NCBI GenBank assembly: GCA_905250885.1
Contig: CAJNOQ010000113.1
Span: 1-64,000 of the forward strand
Length of the DNA: 64,000 nt
Source: Didymodactylos carnosus
Lineage: Eukaryota; Rotifera; Eurotatoria; Philodinida; Philodinidae
Direction: 5' to 3'
The translations under genes were made by a program, and so were the position numbers. Position 1 is the first letter of the stretch. Each line of letters begins with the position of its first letter. The notes below the pieces were generated by a model that saw only the letters and a list, made by a program, of their open reading frames with translations, was not told the origin of the DNA and searched no databases. This document shows, in pieces, positions 41,301 through 53,700 of this stretch.

Positions 41301-41582
41301 TCTAATTCAAATAATATGAGATTGATACGTTGGCACTTAAAGTAACGAACAGCAGGAAACTATTTTTATCTTACTTCATCAACATTGTACTCATGTTTAA
41401 TCTGTCTATCATTTTACAGCTGTAGTCGAATTGCACAGGTGATATCGTCTTTCAGTAATAGATCCAAGCTAAACTATACTATATTATCGATTAACTCATA
41501 GAGCCATTCGAATAAAAATTGAGCAAAAATGATGTACAAAAAAGAAACAAAAACAAAAAAACAACAACAATAATATCTGACA
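38353..41582. other. intergenic, AT-rich, short simple repeats
   Basis: No convincing gene. It holds a CAGA tetranucleotide run (about 39990-40008), an ATT run (about 40675-40693), a GAA run (about 39449-39462) and several poly-A or poly-T runs, the longest at about 39597-39612. Confidence 0.55.
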
Positions 41583-43063
41583 TTATTTATTTTCTGTACT
41601 ATCTTCACTATTTCCAACTTTCATTGTTTCTTCTGCTTTTAGTCTATCTTGTTTTATAAATAATGAACTTATTAGAAAACAAATAGCACTTAGAGCTGCT
41701 ATTGGCACAGTAATCATTAATCCATTGCGTAATGATGCCCATTGAATAGCACTTTCTGTTATATTTCGTTTCATTAATAATGATGAATTCATCACTGAAT
41801 TTTCTTGATATTTATGAGAATAATCACTAAGTATACCAACAATATATGGACTGGCTGCATCACCAAGAAAATGAAATATAAATAGTTGTAGGGCACTTGC
41901 TGTTGATCGACGAGTAGGAATTACAACATATAACATAATATCGTTAATAAGTGCCCAATTTGTACACATAAGTGCTTCGCTGAAAAAAATAGATATCCAT
42001 GTTGATATCATATAACGATTGGAATATAATAAAGCCACAACTAAAAATGGGAGAGAGAGTAATATGGCAACACCACAAACAATTGGATCAGCACGCGATG
42101 TTATTTTACGACAGTGTCGAGCGATTTCTGTACCACTAATTACGCCAAGAAGTCCAGCTGTACACGTAATTATACCTAAATAAACATATTAATGAGTCTT
42201 TCAATTTCATAACTTGCCATTCCGATTATGATCTTACCAAAATATAATGTAATATTTTTATCTTCTTTCTCAGTGGATACTTGACTTCCATACTGTATGA
42301 ATAATGGTCCCCACCATGCCAAAGCTCCCAATGTAAATGATACCCAAGTAAATGCTAATGTTGATAGTACATAACTTCTAATTTTTATCAATTTTTGAAT
42401 ATCTGTTTTCCAGTCTGTTGCCTTTTGAACTTGTGCACCTTCTGTAATACCACGTACTGGTTCATCAACAAACAGAATCAATAGAACAATGCAAATTACA
42501 CCCAATACCGGTGTTACTCTCAGCGACCATTGCCAATTATTAAATGTACGAGCCACATTTGTTCCAACAATATAGCCGAGTCCAGATCCCACGGGCACAG
42601 CAACATTAAAAAATGCTAACATTTTTGTTCTTGAATCCTTTTTATACATATCGGCAATAATTGTGGGTGCTACACAAGCATAGGATGCTTCACCAACGCC
42701 CACTAAACCTCGTAGAATTAAAAACAAAATAAAAAAATTTGACGGAATAAATGATCCAGCAAGTGTTGTTGCTGACCATAACGTTATACCGATAATCATT
42801 ATGACTTTTCTTTCATATCGATCACCCAAATAACCGAAAAGTGGTGCGAATATCATATAACTACAGGTGAACGCAGTTGATAAGAGACCAGCTTTTCTAT
42901 TATTGATATTGAAATAATTTTGGATTTTATCCAGGACGCCACTAATCGTATATCGATCCATATAGTTCAAAACATTTATTACGAATAAAATAATCATTAT
43001 GAACAAATTTTTATAACGACTGGCAGATTTTGCAATCTGAATGTCGGTGTCAAGAGATAACAT
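41583..43063 (-). CDS. SPNS: Spinster-family major facilitator transporter
   Basis: Two exons, 42238-43063 and 41583-42175, separated by a 62-nt intron; about 472 residues. Spinster proteins export lysophospholipids or sphingosine-1-phosphate from lysosomes or across the plasma membrane. Hallmarks visible: NVLNYMDRYTISGVLDKIQ in the first transmembrane segment, FGYLGDRYERK (the MFS motif A loop), RGLVGVGEASYACVAPTIIA, VPVGSGLGYIVG, WQWSLRVTP, then after the intron ITCTAGLLGVISGTEIARHC, SRADPIVCG, NWALINDIMLYVVIPTRRST and HFLGDAASPYIVGILSD. All twelve membrane spans appear present. The conserved Arg/Glu of YMDR and GEAS are kept. No extension or truncation. I cannot tell SPNS1 from SPNS2/3 by eye; YVVIPTRRSTA and the overall similarity lean to the general animal Spinster. 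Confidence 0.93.
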
Positions 43064-43853
43064 TTTTTTTTTTTATATAAATTATTGCAGCTATACAAAA
43101 TAAGTCAACTCATAGCCAAAAACTATGTTCGAAATGTTCTTGATCAATAAGCTAAAAAAAATTTAAAATAGCCAATTAACTAATGAAAATTATCTTGTTG
43201 TGAAAAAAGTGAAATTTTTTCAGATAGCAGGATATCATCGGTCTACTACAGCAAGAAAAAGTTAGTTAAAATTCATCTCTGTAACTTAATTTTGATACAT
43301 TTTAAAAACAGAACAAATTTTAATATATCTATTTTGTATACATATCGATAACATTTTGAAACATAAGCCTTTATCGAACTTACTCACTCATCTTTACAAA
43401 GTTGAAAAAAGGTTGTTCTGAAATGGCCTACATTATATATGACTGAATTTTACGTTCGTTTTTCAAATAGTTATTAACGGCGGCCTCGTTTTCGTTCTTT
43501 TCCATTTTTTCTTTTCCATACGTCTGAACGTGAGAGATAAATATATATGTGTACAGTTTGATACTCAAATGGAAATTAAATCGAAAACACTCACTGGTCA
43601 GAAATATCATACAAAAGAAATAAGGCTAATCAGTGAAAGTCCGTTGAATTCAATACGAGTGTAAATGTAGGCAAGAAAGACACCGTCAAAACAGGAAAGA
43701 ATGTAATACATTTGACAGAATGTTCCTCTATTTTTGGCACAAAATACAGGATCCTGATCAAGTTTTCATATAACGTTAGTCTTGCCAAGATTAGATAAGC
43801 GTAAACAATTAAGCTTGAAAACTTGAGTTTTCTCAAAAATAGTGGTCAAAAAC
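43064..43853. other. upstream region of Spinster
   Basis: AT-rich DNA that should hold the Spinster promoter and 5' leader. Frames at 43428-43836 on the minus strand have no supporting signals. Nothing else seen. Confidence 0.45.
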
Positions 43854-44162
43854 TAGGTGTTGCCATTTCCCTAATTTCTCGTCTATTGTGGGTACTAAAA
43901 AGCTTAGGTTGGTCTTAAAATGACGAGAATACTCGTGGCTATGATTTAATAGAGTCGGATTTTCGAAGTATTTTTATTTATTTTTCCCAGTAGTTTTATC
44001 TCTAAAGTTCGAAGAAAACTTCGTTAATTTTTCGGAAATCTTCATTTTTCTCGAAAACTAAGATAAAAATTCGACTCCGTGAGTCACTCTCGTCATTTTA
44101 AGACCAATCCGAACTTTTTAGCACTCAAAATTGACGAGAAATTGGGAAAATGGCAACACCTA
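43854..44162. mobile_element. TA-flanked MITE, 305 bp, GGTGTTGCC ends
   Basis: The element 43856-44160 has long inverted ends: left GGTGTTGCCATTTCCCTAAT and right, reverse-complemented, GGTGTTGCCATTTTCCCAAT. The match continues through TTTCTCGTC, ACTAAAAAG and TTGGTCTTAAAATGACGAGA, about 85 bp or more on each side. A TA on each flank is the expected target duplication of Tc1/mariner-type elements. No coding frame, so it is non-autonomous. Arms differ at about one base in eight, suggesting moderate age. Confidence 0.8.
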
Positions 44163-44672
44163 TTTTTCAAAAAAAATGATGTCAAGAAAACCGCCGTGTA
44201 TTTGTTTATGTACTTAGTGAGTCAGAAAGCGATATAAAGTATATACTTTGGGCTGTCTAACCATGCATAAAAATCGACTTTATGAATAGAGAATTCTTAA
44301 CTGGAAATGTAACTGGTTCATGTGATCGAAACTAAAAGCTTTCATAACAATTCAATGGCAAAAATGAAAATATTTTTAGTTTTCTGACTTTTTTCTCGTC
44401 CATTTTTAATGTTCTTACATAAATGCTTGACAACTGAGCAAGAAGATCTGGGTTTCTTCAAAAATTTCTCGTTCTTTTGTTTTGAAGAACAAACTAACTT
44501 ATGCACTTTTCATTTAAACTGTCGTCTATCTTATCTTCATTATCCTTCTGCATTAGCAAAATCGTTATAATTATCATCTTCAACTTCAATTTCCTTTACT
44601 GTCATTCATCTGCTTGTTATCATTTTCAAATGGTAGTTGAGGATGGTTTCTTCAAATGATAATCAACTGTTC

Positions 44673-45324
44673 GGCTTGTCCAACTAACGGTCCTCTGTTT
44701 TCGCTCTTTTTCAAAAACTTATTGCAGTAAAGCTACAAACTAAAATTGCAACTAGATAATTAAGTAGATTGAATATTTCTCTATAAAATGAAAAGCAGCT
44801 GGACTCTGAATGTTGATTCGTTATGAAAATACAGCTGTTGTACAGACAGCTCAAAAGATCGATTTGGGAGAAAACATGTCTAAAAAAAGTGCAGACGAGT
44901 TGGCGAAAATTAAACAGGTATATCAACTTGTAGAAAATTGTTCGCTCTAGTTCGAAACTATTCTAATTAATCTGTATTAATCATAGAAAAACGGTCAAAA
45001 GCGTCGCAGCTTTACCGTTTTTCTGGTTTCATCACATTTTGTAGAGCAAACAATTTTCTACAAGTTGATATATCTGTTCAATTTTCGCCAACTCGTCTGC
45101 ACTTTTTTAGACACGTTTTCTCCCAAATCGATCTTTTGGGCTGTTTGTACAACAGCTGTATTTTCATAACGAATCAACATTCAGAGTCCAGCTGCTTTTC
45201 ATTTTATAGAGAAATATTCAATCTACTTAATTATCTAGTTGCAATTTTAGATTAGTTTGTAGCTTTACTGCAATAAGTTTTTGAAAAAGAGCGAAAACAG
45301 AGGACCGTTTTAGCTGGACAAGCC
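44673..45324. mobile_element. fold-back element, 276- and 282-bp inverted arms
   Basis: Arms 44673-44948 and 45043-45324 are close reverse complements, with only scattered mismatches across stretches such as GAAAAGCAGCTGGACTCTGA and TCGATTTGGGAGAAAACATG. The 94-nt loop itself holds a second hairpin (AGAAAAACGGT at 44985-44995 against ACCGTTTTTCT at 45014-45024). Ends read GGCTTGTCCAACTAACGGTC (left) and GGCTTGTCCAGCTAAAACGG (right, reverse-complemented). There is no coding frame and no clear target duplication. The high arm identity implies a young element or ongoing gene conversion. Confidence 0.8.
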
Positions 45325-47302
45325 GTGTTGAACATTCAATTCTTTAATGAGAACAAATTTTTTAAGATTTTTTAAGATCCAAAATCTCGAGGGTGCTAGT
45401 CGTATTCTCTTGTAAGTGTGAGAGATACCTGTTGTTTGCATCCTCTCCTTTGACTCTCAAAATCAATCATTTCTTCACTCTTATTGCGCTTACATCATTA
45501 CAAAGAAAAATTTAATGATAGATGTACTCTACGATGTAAAAAGAATTTTAGATGCTAATTATAATGTGATTTATTTGTATAGAAAATCGAGTATTATTTT
45601 AGTGCAATACTATATTCTTACTAGGATTGTGAAAAAGGACTAATATTTTTCTTTTTGACGAGACAGAGCGTCCCGAATGCTGAATAGGAAGTAATCTGAT
45701 GCAATAATTACGTAACAATATTCAAAACAGTATAATAATGCGGAGTTGATCGTTGTATAGCATATAAACTAGGAACAGTGAATTGACTGTAAAAGTTATA
45801 TTCTTTTCGTACAAAACTCATTTTATGTTTAAGTTTTAGAATATCATAAATGAATTCATCTGATTTGTATTCTAAAAGAATAAAGCTTAGAGCAAGCAAT
45901 TCAATCTGATTTGATGTGAATGCTGAAACCATATGTGAAGCGGAATTTATTCGTATTTTCTCAGAATTTTTTCTATCTTTCGTATCTATCACACTAGATA
46001 ATCACATGACTAGTGATGTTCGGTTCTCGGTTCTCTTATTTTCGATTCTTCATCTGGAATCGCGCTGTCGGTTTTGACAATGTAACCAGAATCAACGTTT
46101 CTAAGACGGTTCCGTTTTTTCGAAACCGAGACTTTTTAACTTGCCTTTCTTTTAACAAAATGAAAACACACTATTCACAAAGCTACAAAAAGATATATTT
46201 GCCTGTCATCATTTAAAAGAATCCTTTCATTTACTATAAAGTGAATTCTATTTCGTTGAATTATTACTGCTTAAAAAATTATTTTCCAGTTCTCAGCTGA
46301 GAACCGCGAAACGCGGTTCTGTTGATTTCGGTTCTAATTCAAAAAGCGGAACTGTTGTTTCGATTCCAGAACGGCGATTCTCGGTCTAATGATTTTCTGA
46401 TTTTCTACTTCTTTTTCTCCTTCTGATTTTGGACTTTTATTTTCTGATTTTCGTGTTTTGGATCTGGGATCCCTGGTCGCGTACTTTTTTGATGACTCTT
46501 TGAGGTTGCAAAAAAAGAATTATTTAGAAAAGTATAGTGGGGACTTGCACTCAAAAGATAAATCATCCAAAGCTGATTCATATCATATCTCATTTTGACG
46601 AGTAGAGTCATTTGTGCTGTCCTATACAATATATTAATAAACCTTCGTATATTCTATTTGAAAAGTCTTGTTTTCGGAACTTTTGGAAATCTTTTAAAAG
46701 AACGGGATGGATTAATTGTACTAAACTTGATACAGATTCTGGAAGCAGATACACTCTAGACTAGCTGAATATGTGTACATCTCAATACTAAAGTAATTCT
46801 AATCTATTCGCGTAGAACTGTATGAAAGTATTTTTTCAACTTGACTTAACTTCTCTTAAAATTTAGTTTAGTTCTCAACAAAATTCAACCTGTTCGATGA
46901 CTTTGTACAAATCTACCAAAAAAAGTAAAAAGAGAAATATATTTTGAACAAAGTTCTAAATACATATGTCAAACAGATCTACACAAAAAAATATTGCATT
47001 TTTATTACACATTATGATGAGAATAGATCTTAAGAACAGGCGTCAAAAATGGTTTTTAATAACGAAATATTATCATTTAATAAAGAAGAAAAAGAATCCT
47101 AATGTACGCAAGAAGAAAAATGAGATTCCAATATAGAAAAAGTGAATGAGAGAAATACGTACGAAGGTCGGCAGTAATTAAAGAGTAACAACAATCTGAA
47201 CATTCACCGGGATATACAAAAAACAACAAAGCAAAAACAAAAAAAACAACAACAAAAATCAGACTCGTTTATATTTTTGGTTTAAGCCCATTATCATTAT
47301 TA
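45325..47302. other. intergenic, with one possible GGTTC-rich element
   Basis: A minus-strand frame at 45708-45992 (94 codons) has no splice or homology support. At about 46010-46390, GGTTCTCGGTTCTC on the left and GAACCGCG/GCGGTTCT plus CGAGAATCG on the right resemble the degenerate inverted ends of another hAT-type MITE, but no matching 8-bp duplication was found. The rest is featureless. Confidence 0.4.
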
Positions 47303-50300
47303 TTAAAACAAATTCCATATACAATTAAAGTAAGAGTGTAAATATTGTAGATACAATGTCCACGTATAATGGAATATTAATGATGATTCAGCTCGTCGTA
47401 TTTGATTTAAACATGTATGGACTAATTCAGCATTTTGTTCAAATTCATTTGCTAACTGTTGTTGAATTTTCATTCGAATTACTTCATTATTCATTACATC
47501 ATTCGTCCATATTAGACCATTTTCATTTGTTAATTTTTCACACAATTTTTCATGTAATTCAATGAGTACCAATTCATTAAATCTCATATCTTTTCGTTTT
47601 ATATGAAATTCATCGTACAATTGATCAATATAGTAAAACATATATTCAATAATTAACGGTTTATAGACTGATGTTAATGAATTTGAAGATTGTAATTTCA
47701 ATGTAAACCATTTTTGACGATCTAATACACAATATTGAATATGATTAAACCATTTTAGAAATAGATTAGAATTATTATTATCAGAAAATATATTTAAAAT
47801 ATTGTATTCATGATTAAAATAATGAGGTAGAAAATTTTGTTTCAAATTCGAATGTAATTCTTTCAAAAAATGATGCGTCAAATCTAATATCGAATCATTA
47901 GTACGTTGATGACTAAAAACATAATTAAAAATGACATTGACATTTAGACTAAACAATAAGCTAAGGCAATACACTCATCAACAGCACTTGATTAGAGTGT
48001 CAAAAAAACAAAATTATATTTTTTGTAAATATATTTTTATTTTTGAGTATTTGGATAAACCTATTTTTCTCACCTTGATGTTGATGTCGAAAATGGAAGA
48101 CCATATTTTTCACAATAATTTAGAAAACAATGTTTTATACATAAACGTATTGCATATTCATCATTTTGTTCATCATATTCGTTCTCATTTTTAAAATTAT
48201 GACATTCATCACTATAATTAATTCCATTTAATTTTTTTGTTAATGAAAATAGTTGTAAACTAAATGTATATAGAAATAATGTTGATTCATTCATATATTC
48301 ATAGAGTAAATTTTCAACTAAATCAAAATTTAATTGCCATCTATCATCAAGTTGATGATTATTATTTGATTGTGATAAATTTATTTTACAATTTGATTTT
48401 GGTATTAATAATAATTGTTTTTTAACTATTATATTCATATGATATGTTGATGGCCATTTTCGTTTTGAACTACGTTTATGATAATAATTATCGAGAACAT
48501 ATTTTGGCCATTTTAATAATGGAATAGCTAAAACATATTGTTCATAGTCAACATTAATAAATGTTTCAGAATTTTTATTATTTGATAAAAATACATCGGA
48601 GAATGCATGAATATAAGATAATTTTGTATTTAATTCATTTGTTTCATTATGATTATTAACATTATTTTCTTGATCATTAGATGAATCAAGTAAAAATAAT
48701 GTTGGTGGTAAACGTAAACAAACTAATTGAATATGATATTGATCTTCAATAGCTGATATATTTTGTTTAGTATTGCATTCTTTTTTCATTATATGATTTT
48801 GAAGACTAAAATAAAATAAAAAAGATAAAAAAATTCTTACATATATTTATGGGATCTTTTATTTTTTACCTAGGATTACTGTTCTCAATATTTTCATTCG
48901 ATTCAGGCAATTCAATTTTTGTCATTGATGTTTTTGGTTTTAATAAACAAGTTAAATAACTACCGTCACCTGTTAAAAATCGATTTGCTATTGAACATGT
49001 TTGATTTATTATAATTAATGATTGAAACCACTGTTGAAATGCATATGATGATAAATAATAATTATTTTCTTCATCATTCAATGCACGATAGCTGAAATGT
49101 GCGTACTGTTTCCAATACGATTTATGTAGACGAATATGTCCAGTATAAAATGATGAATGATCATTTTCATCACAAATAAATAAACATGATGGATCATCAA
49201 TTTGTTGTGATTTTGTTGTTTTACTTGACGTATTTCCACTACCCGTCTCTAATTCAATAACAACGTGAATTGAAGATGTTTGTTCTATTTCTTGTTTATG
49301 TCTATAATCATCATCTTCTGGCAATGTATTAAAGCAAGCTTTTGGAATGAAATAACATCGTGAGCGTATTTGTTCTTGAATATTATAGGTACTATATGAA
49401 CTGGTTGATAATATAGGCAAAATAAATTCTAATGGATAAACAAATTCAACATACAAATCATCCGCTAAAATTGTTGATATTTGAGTAGTGTTATTATCAA
49501 TGGATGGATAAATCATAACTGGTTGAGAAAAATGATTTCTAACACTTTTTTTATTATTGCACGATGACGATGGTAATGATTTTAAACGTTGTTTATACAA
49601 TATTTGTTGATAATACAATAGACGAAATAAAAAATCTTTTAAATAATTATTTAATGTTAATAAGTTTAAACCAATACATTTGGCTAAATGTAAAACTTCT
49701 AAGTTGCTCTTTGTACTAGAAACTAACAATGATGGTAACTCCTCAACGAAATCATTTATCACCGAACTTTTAGGCTAAAATTTACAAAAGTATTAGTAAT
49801 CGATTAAAAAAGCTCTAAAGCGTATGTCAGTCATTCTTACTTGTTCATTACACAATATCTGATTTTGAGCATTTTTCTGATGAATAATAAATAATTCATC
49901 ATTCACTGTTGTAGACGTTCGTTTCTTTTGTCTTTGTTGACTAAGAGGTGTTGTTATTGTTCGTTGTTTATTAACACGATTTAGTGATGGTGTACCGAGA
50001 ATTGACAAAGAATCAATCCATTTATCAATCGATTGACAACCTTGTAATGATTTTTCTAAATCTTCTATTGACGATTTTGCTTGCTCAATCGATTGTGAAT
50101 AATATGTTCGTTTTGTGTTTACAAGCGGTAAACGAAATGATGAAAAATGATGTGAACGACTTTGTGTTATTGTTGTTGATGGTGTTCCTATAGGAAGTGG
50201 TGGTCGTGCTGGTAACTGGGGTATTTTAAAGACACCATCTCCATCATGATTGTCTGTATTTCTATTCAAATTTGGTGTAACAACAACATTATCGAGTGAT

Positions 50301-50734
50301 AGAGAACGTCTATTATGACTAGTACTCGTTGAGGATGTTGTAAGTGAATTATTATCATCTTTTACATTATCGGTATTATTGACTAAAGATAATGCTGGTG
50401 TACAAATAGTCGAAGAATTTTCTGATATTGACTGATCCTGTTTTGATATTTTAACAGCGAGTGGTTGAATAATTTCATTCGTGCTTTTGATTGGTTGATT
50501 GACTTCAACATAGTAATCCGAATAATTCTTTTGATTGTTCTTGTTATTACTGCTGTAAGATGTCTTCTTTTCAACAATTCGATCAAACGTTGGCAAATAA
50601 TTGTCAATTGATATCGATAGTGATGATGACGACTTTGTTGAGCATAAACAGCAAAACGTCTGCTTTTTTTGCTTAAAATTTTTCAATTGTTTATGTTTTT
50701 GTGGTTGTTTTTTTAATGATGACGAATTACCCAT
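47303..50734 (-). CDS. Mab-21-domain protein with N-myristoylation signal
   Basis: Four exons, 49841-50734, 48870-49774, 48074-48805 and 47303-47912, giving roughly 1,045 residues. It starts MGNSSSLKKQ, a good N-myristoylation signal followed by lysines. Residues up to about 300 are disordered and Ser/Thr/Asn-rich. The rest looks like a divergent Mab-21 domain (nucleotidyltransferase fold shared with cGAS-like proteins): YVLAIPLLKWPKYVLDNYYH, RKWPSTYHMNIIVKKQLLLI, DDRWQLNFDLVENLLYEYM, IRLCIKHCFLNYCEKYGLPF, and the C-terminal LKQNFLPHYFNHEYNILNI, which fits the family's LPHYF...NLL block. The usual acidic metal-binding triad does not show: ADDLYVEFVYPLEF has only part of it and YVLAIPLL has none. 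I infer a membrane-attached, probably non-catalytic member. Family call is by motif pattern; a search could revise it. Confidence 0.65.
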
Positions 50735-53700
50735 ACTTTCATGAGAAATTATTCATATACAGTAATAACGATTGATTGTCATCTAGAAAGAGAAATACCA
50801 TAGAAAATTTGTTGAAGAATAAATAACTATTCATCCCCTACTGCTTTTTCATGGTCCTTATAAATAGAGAAAGATCTAATCCTTTATCTAATCCAAAATG
50901 TGATCAGCATTTTCTTATCTACTAAAGAAAAGTTAGCTTTAAACTATCTCGAATATTTAGTTACAAACAAAACTATTGTTAAATGTTAACTTATTTTCAT
51001 ACCATCTATAATACTTTTACAAGCGATTCTTATCGCACGATACGATATGATGACCAACAAGAAAAAAGACAAAAGCGTTTATTGTTTTAACACAACGATG
51101 GTAAAAGTTCATGATCATAATCCATCTCCATGAGAGAAAAACGATAAAAATCATTCTAAAGATTTTATGTATACAAAGGGACAGAGAGAGAGAGAGAGAA
51201 TGGGGGTTGTAATAGGATATGTGATGATACAAAAATGTCAAGTTCAAATAAAAATAATTAACGTATATGACATACCACAGATCGTGTTTCAATAAATGGA
51301 ATGCATGTTTTCGATCTTAGATGCCAGTAACACACAAAATTCAAGTTTTGAAATTAAATTTCTTGTATCTTATTGTTTCAAACTTGCCTACCAGATTTAC
51401 ACCTTTTTTTTTTTTTTTTGATTTTATATTTTTTCCTAAGAAATTTTTGATTAGTTATTCACAACTACTTCTTCTATCCTGTCACAGAATGAATATAATA
51501 ATCTACGAGTTTTACTAATTATCATACCTTTATTTAAAGCGATTTTATTTCAGAAATAAAAACATGTCATAAACCAATATTTAAGCGATGAAACGAACTA
51601 ACGCTAACATCACTGTTACTTACAGATCATCACATCATTTTCTTTCTCTATATTACATACGAATATCAGAGATCTATAGTATTCTTCTCTTTTAGTACGT
51701 GTAAAATTTTGTGTTTATTTAATGAGTAGAAAAACGACTGTGTTGTATATATGTGTAGTTCAACTGATTACTCTCTTTCTTCTATTGATGCTAAAAAAAA
51801 TTTTAGGTCTACATATCATGTCATTCTCAATGGAATCTATTACTCGTGCAGTTTTATTTTAATTGCTAAACGTTTGCGTCAAATTGAAGAAGAAGAAAAG
51901 AAAAACGATCGATGTATAAATTCTTTTTGACATCAAAAAGAAAAAATATAATTTATTTAGAGCAATAATCTACATATATACAAGTCGCTCACTTGAATTT
52001 CTTTTCGAAAAATTTGTATCGAAAAAAAAAATATTATACATACCTCTTAAACTTTTCTTTTGATTATAATATTAAAAAAAATGGTTCAATACTCATCGAT
52101 TCAAATTTCATGAAAACAAACACAGACATATTTATCTTTGTTGGTATCAAACAACAATTCTTTCTATTGTCAACATGTCTCACACACGTTCGAGAGAGAG
52201 AGAGAGAGACAAAGATATGATGATAATATATCCATCCATACATAATATAGAACCAAAAGTGAAACTATAAAAGATCTGCTTAACTAATTATAAAATGTTG
52301 TTCTTTCTGTCTAGTAGTCTTCAACTCCGAAAAAAATTTGGATATAAATCTAATAATGATTTTAGCTCTGGATATAAAAACATGAAGCTTAAAATCACTT
52401 ACTCATCACAAAAAAAATTTGGAAATCTTTTTTTCTTCTTTAGATATTCAATAACGTGTATCTATCTATCGAAATGAAAATTTGTTCAATACAAAAAACG
52501 CATGCGAATTGTTTTCTTCCATATCATCTAATCGTATGATTCACTATATAAACGACTCGATAAAAGGAGAGAAAAAAAGCTTGATACTATATGACTTCTT
52601 AATATATAGAGAGAACAGATGAAGCAAAGAGAAAAGGATAACCTATATGTATATTAGGACTAGCAATTCGGATATACAGCACATCAATTTTATCAAAATA
52701 TCAATAGTCATTCGCCTGGTGATGATACTGTGATAGTGTCGAAAGTTCACTTTTTGTATGTAAAATGATTTTACTTAAATTCTTTCCTCTTATTTTAAAT
52801 ATGTTATATTTCACTAAAAACGTTAAAAAATCAAAAAAACATCAATTATATCAATTTTATAATCGTTATAAAACATGTGACAAATAATAATTCGAAATCA
52901 AATCCTAAAGTGATAAAAACATACAAGCACATGTGGAACAGATGGTACTGCAAGTCTTTTCATTTTTTTTTTATGAATTAGTCTGGTAAAGTTGTTAAGG
53001 TAGTGTCTGTTACACTGATGTCTATTCATATATTTTTTTTGTGCCATTGTTAATCGTTAATTTATGATAACTCTTCGTACCAGTTTAAGTTTTTTAGCAA
53101 AAAGACAAGTATGGTTTCTGTCGATGAGTAAGTAAATCGAAAAGTAAACAATTTTATTCTGTAAGTCAATGTTTGCCAATCTACTTAAACAAACAATAGA
53201 AAAGGATATAACTACATGTTGGGAAAAATATGGGACAATCTGTCGTTGATTGTTAGAAGTTAATGACCATTTTGGAGTACATATACAATTTTTAATAGAA
53301 GAAAAAAAAAGCCTTTGATAAGTAAGTATATTTCAGCACAACACTTTTATATGTACCAAAAAGTATAATAAATCAAAAATAAATAAATCAATCAGCCATA
53401 ACAACGATGAATGTGTATGTGTACGTGCATATTTACCAATTATAATAAAATCAATATAAGATAAACATTGAGAAAAAAGCAAAAACTTTTCTTTGTTCTA
53501 GAGACGAGTTGGTGACCTCGAAATATTTATACAAACATGTTCTAGCTTAAATATAAACTTTTCTTGAGAATAATACAGATACTACAATGTCGAAAAGAAT
53601 GTCTCTTAATTATTATCACTGGACGATCTTGTTAACTTTTTTGCATCTTTCCAAATTTGTTTTTACTATAAATACAGAGCATACACGAATAAAACGTCAA

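Noticed and set aside
45708-45992. 94-codon minus-strand frame with protein-like composition
   Set aside because: No homology that I recognise, no partner exon and no conserved start context; it could be a relic but cannot be supported.
46010-46390. Possible further hAT-type MITE with GGTTC-rich ends
   Set aside because: Ends match only loosely and no 8-bp target duplication was found, so it is only noted in the intergenic entry.
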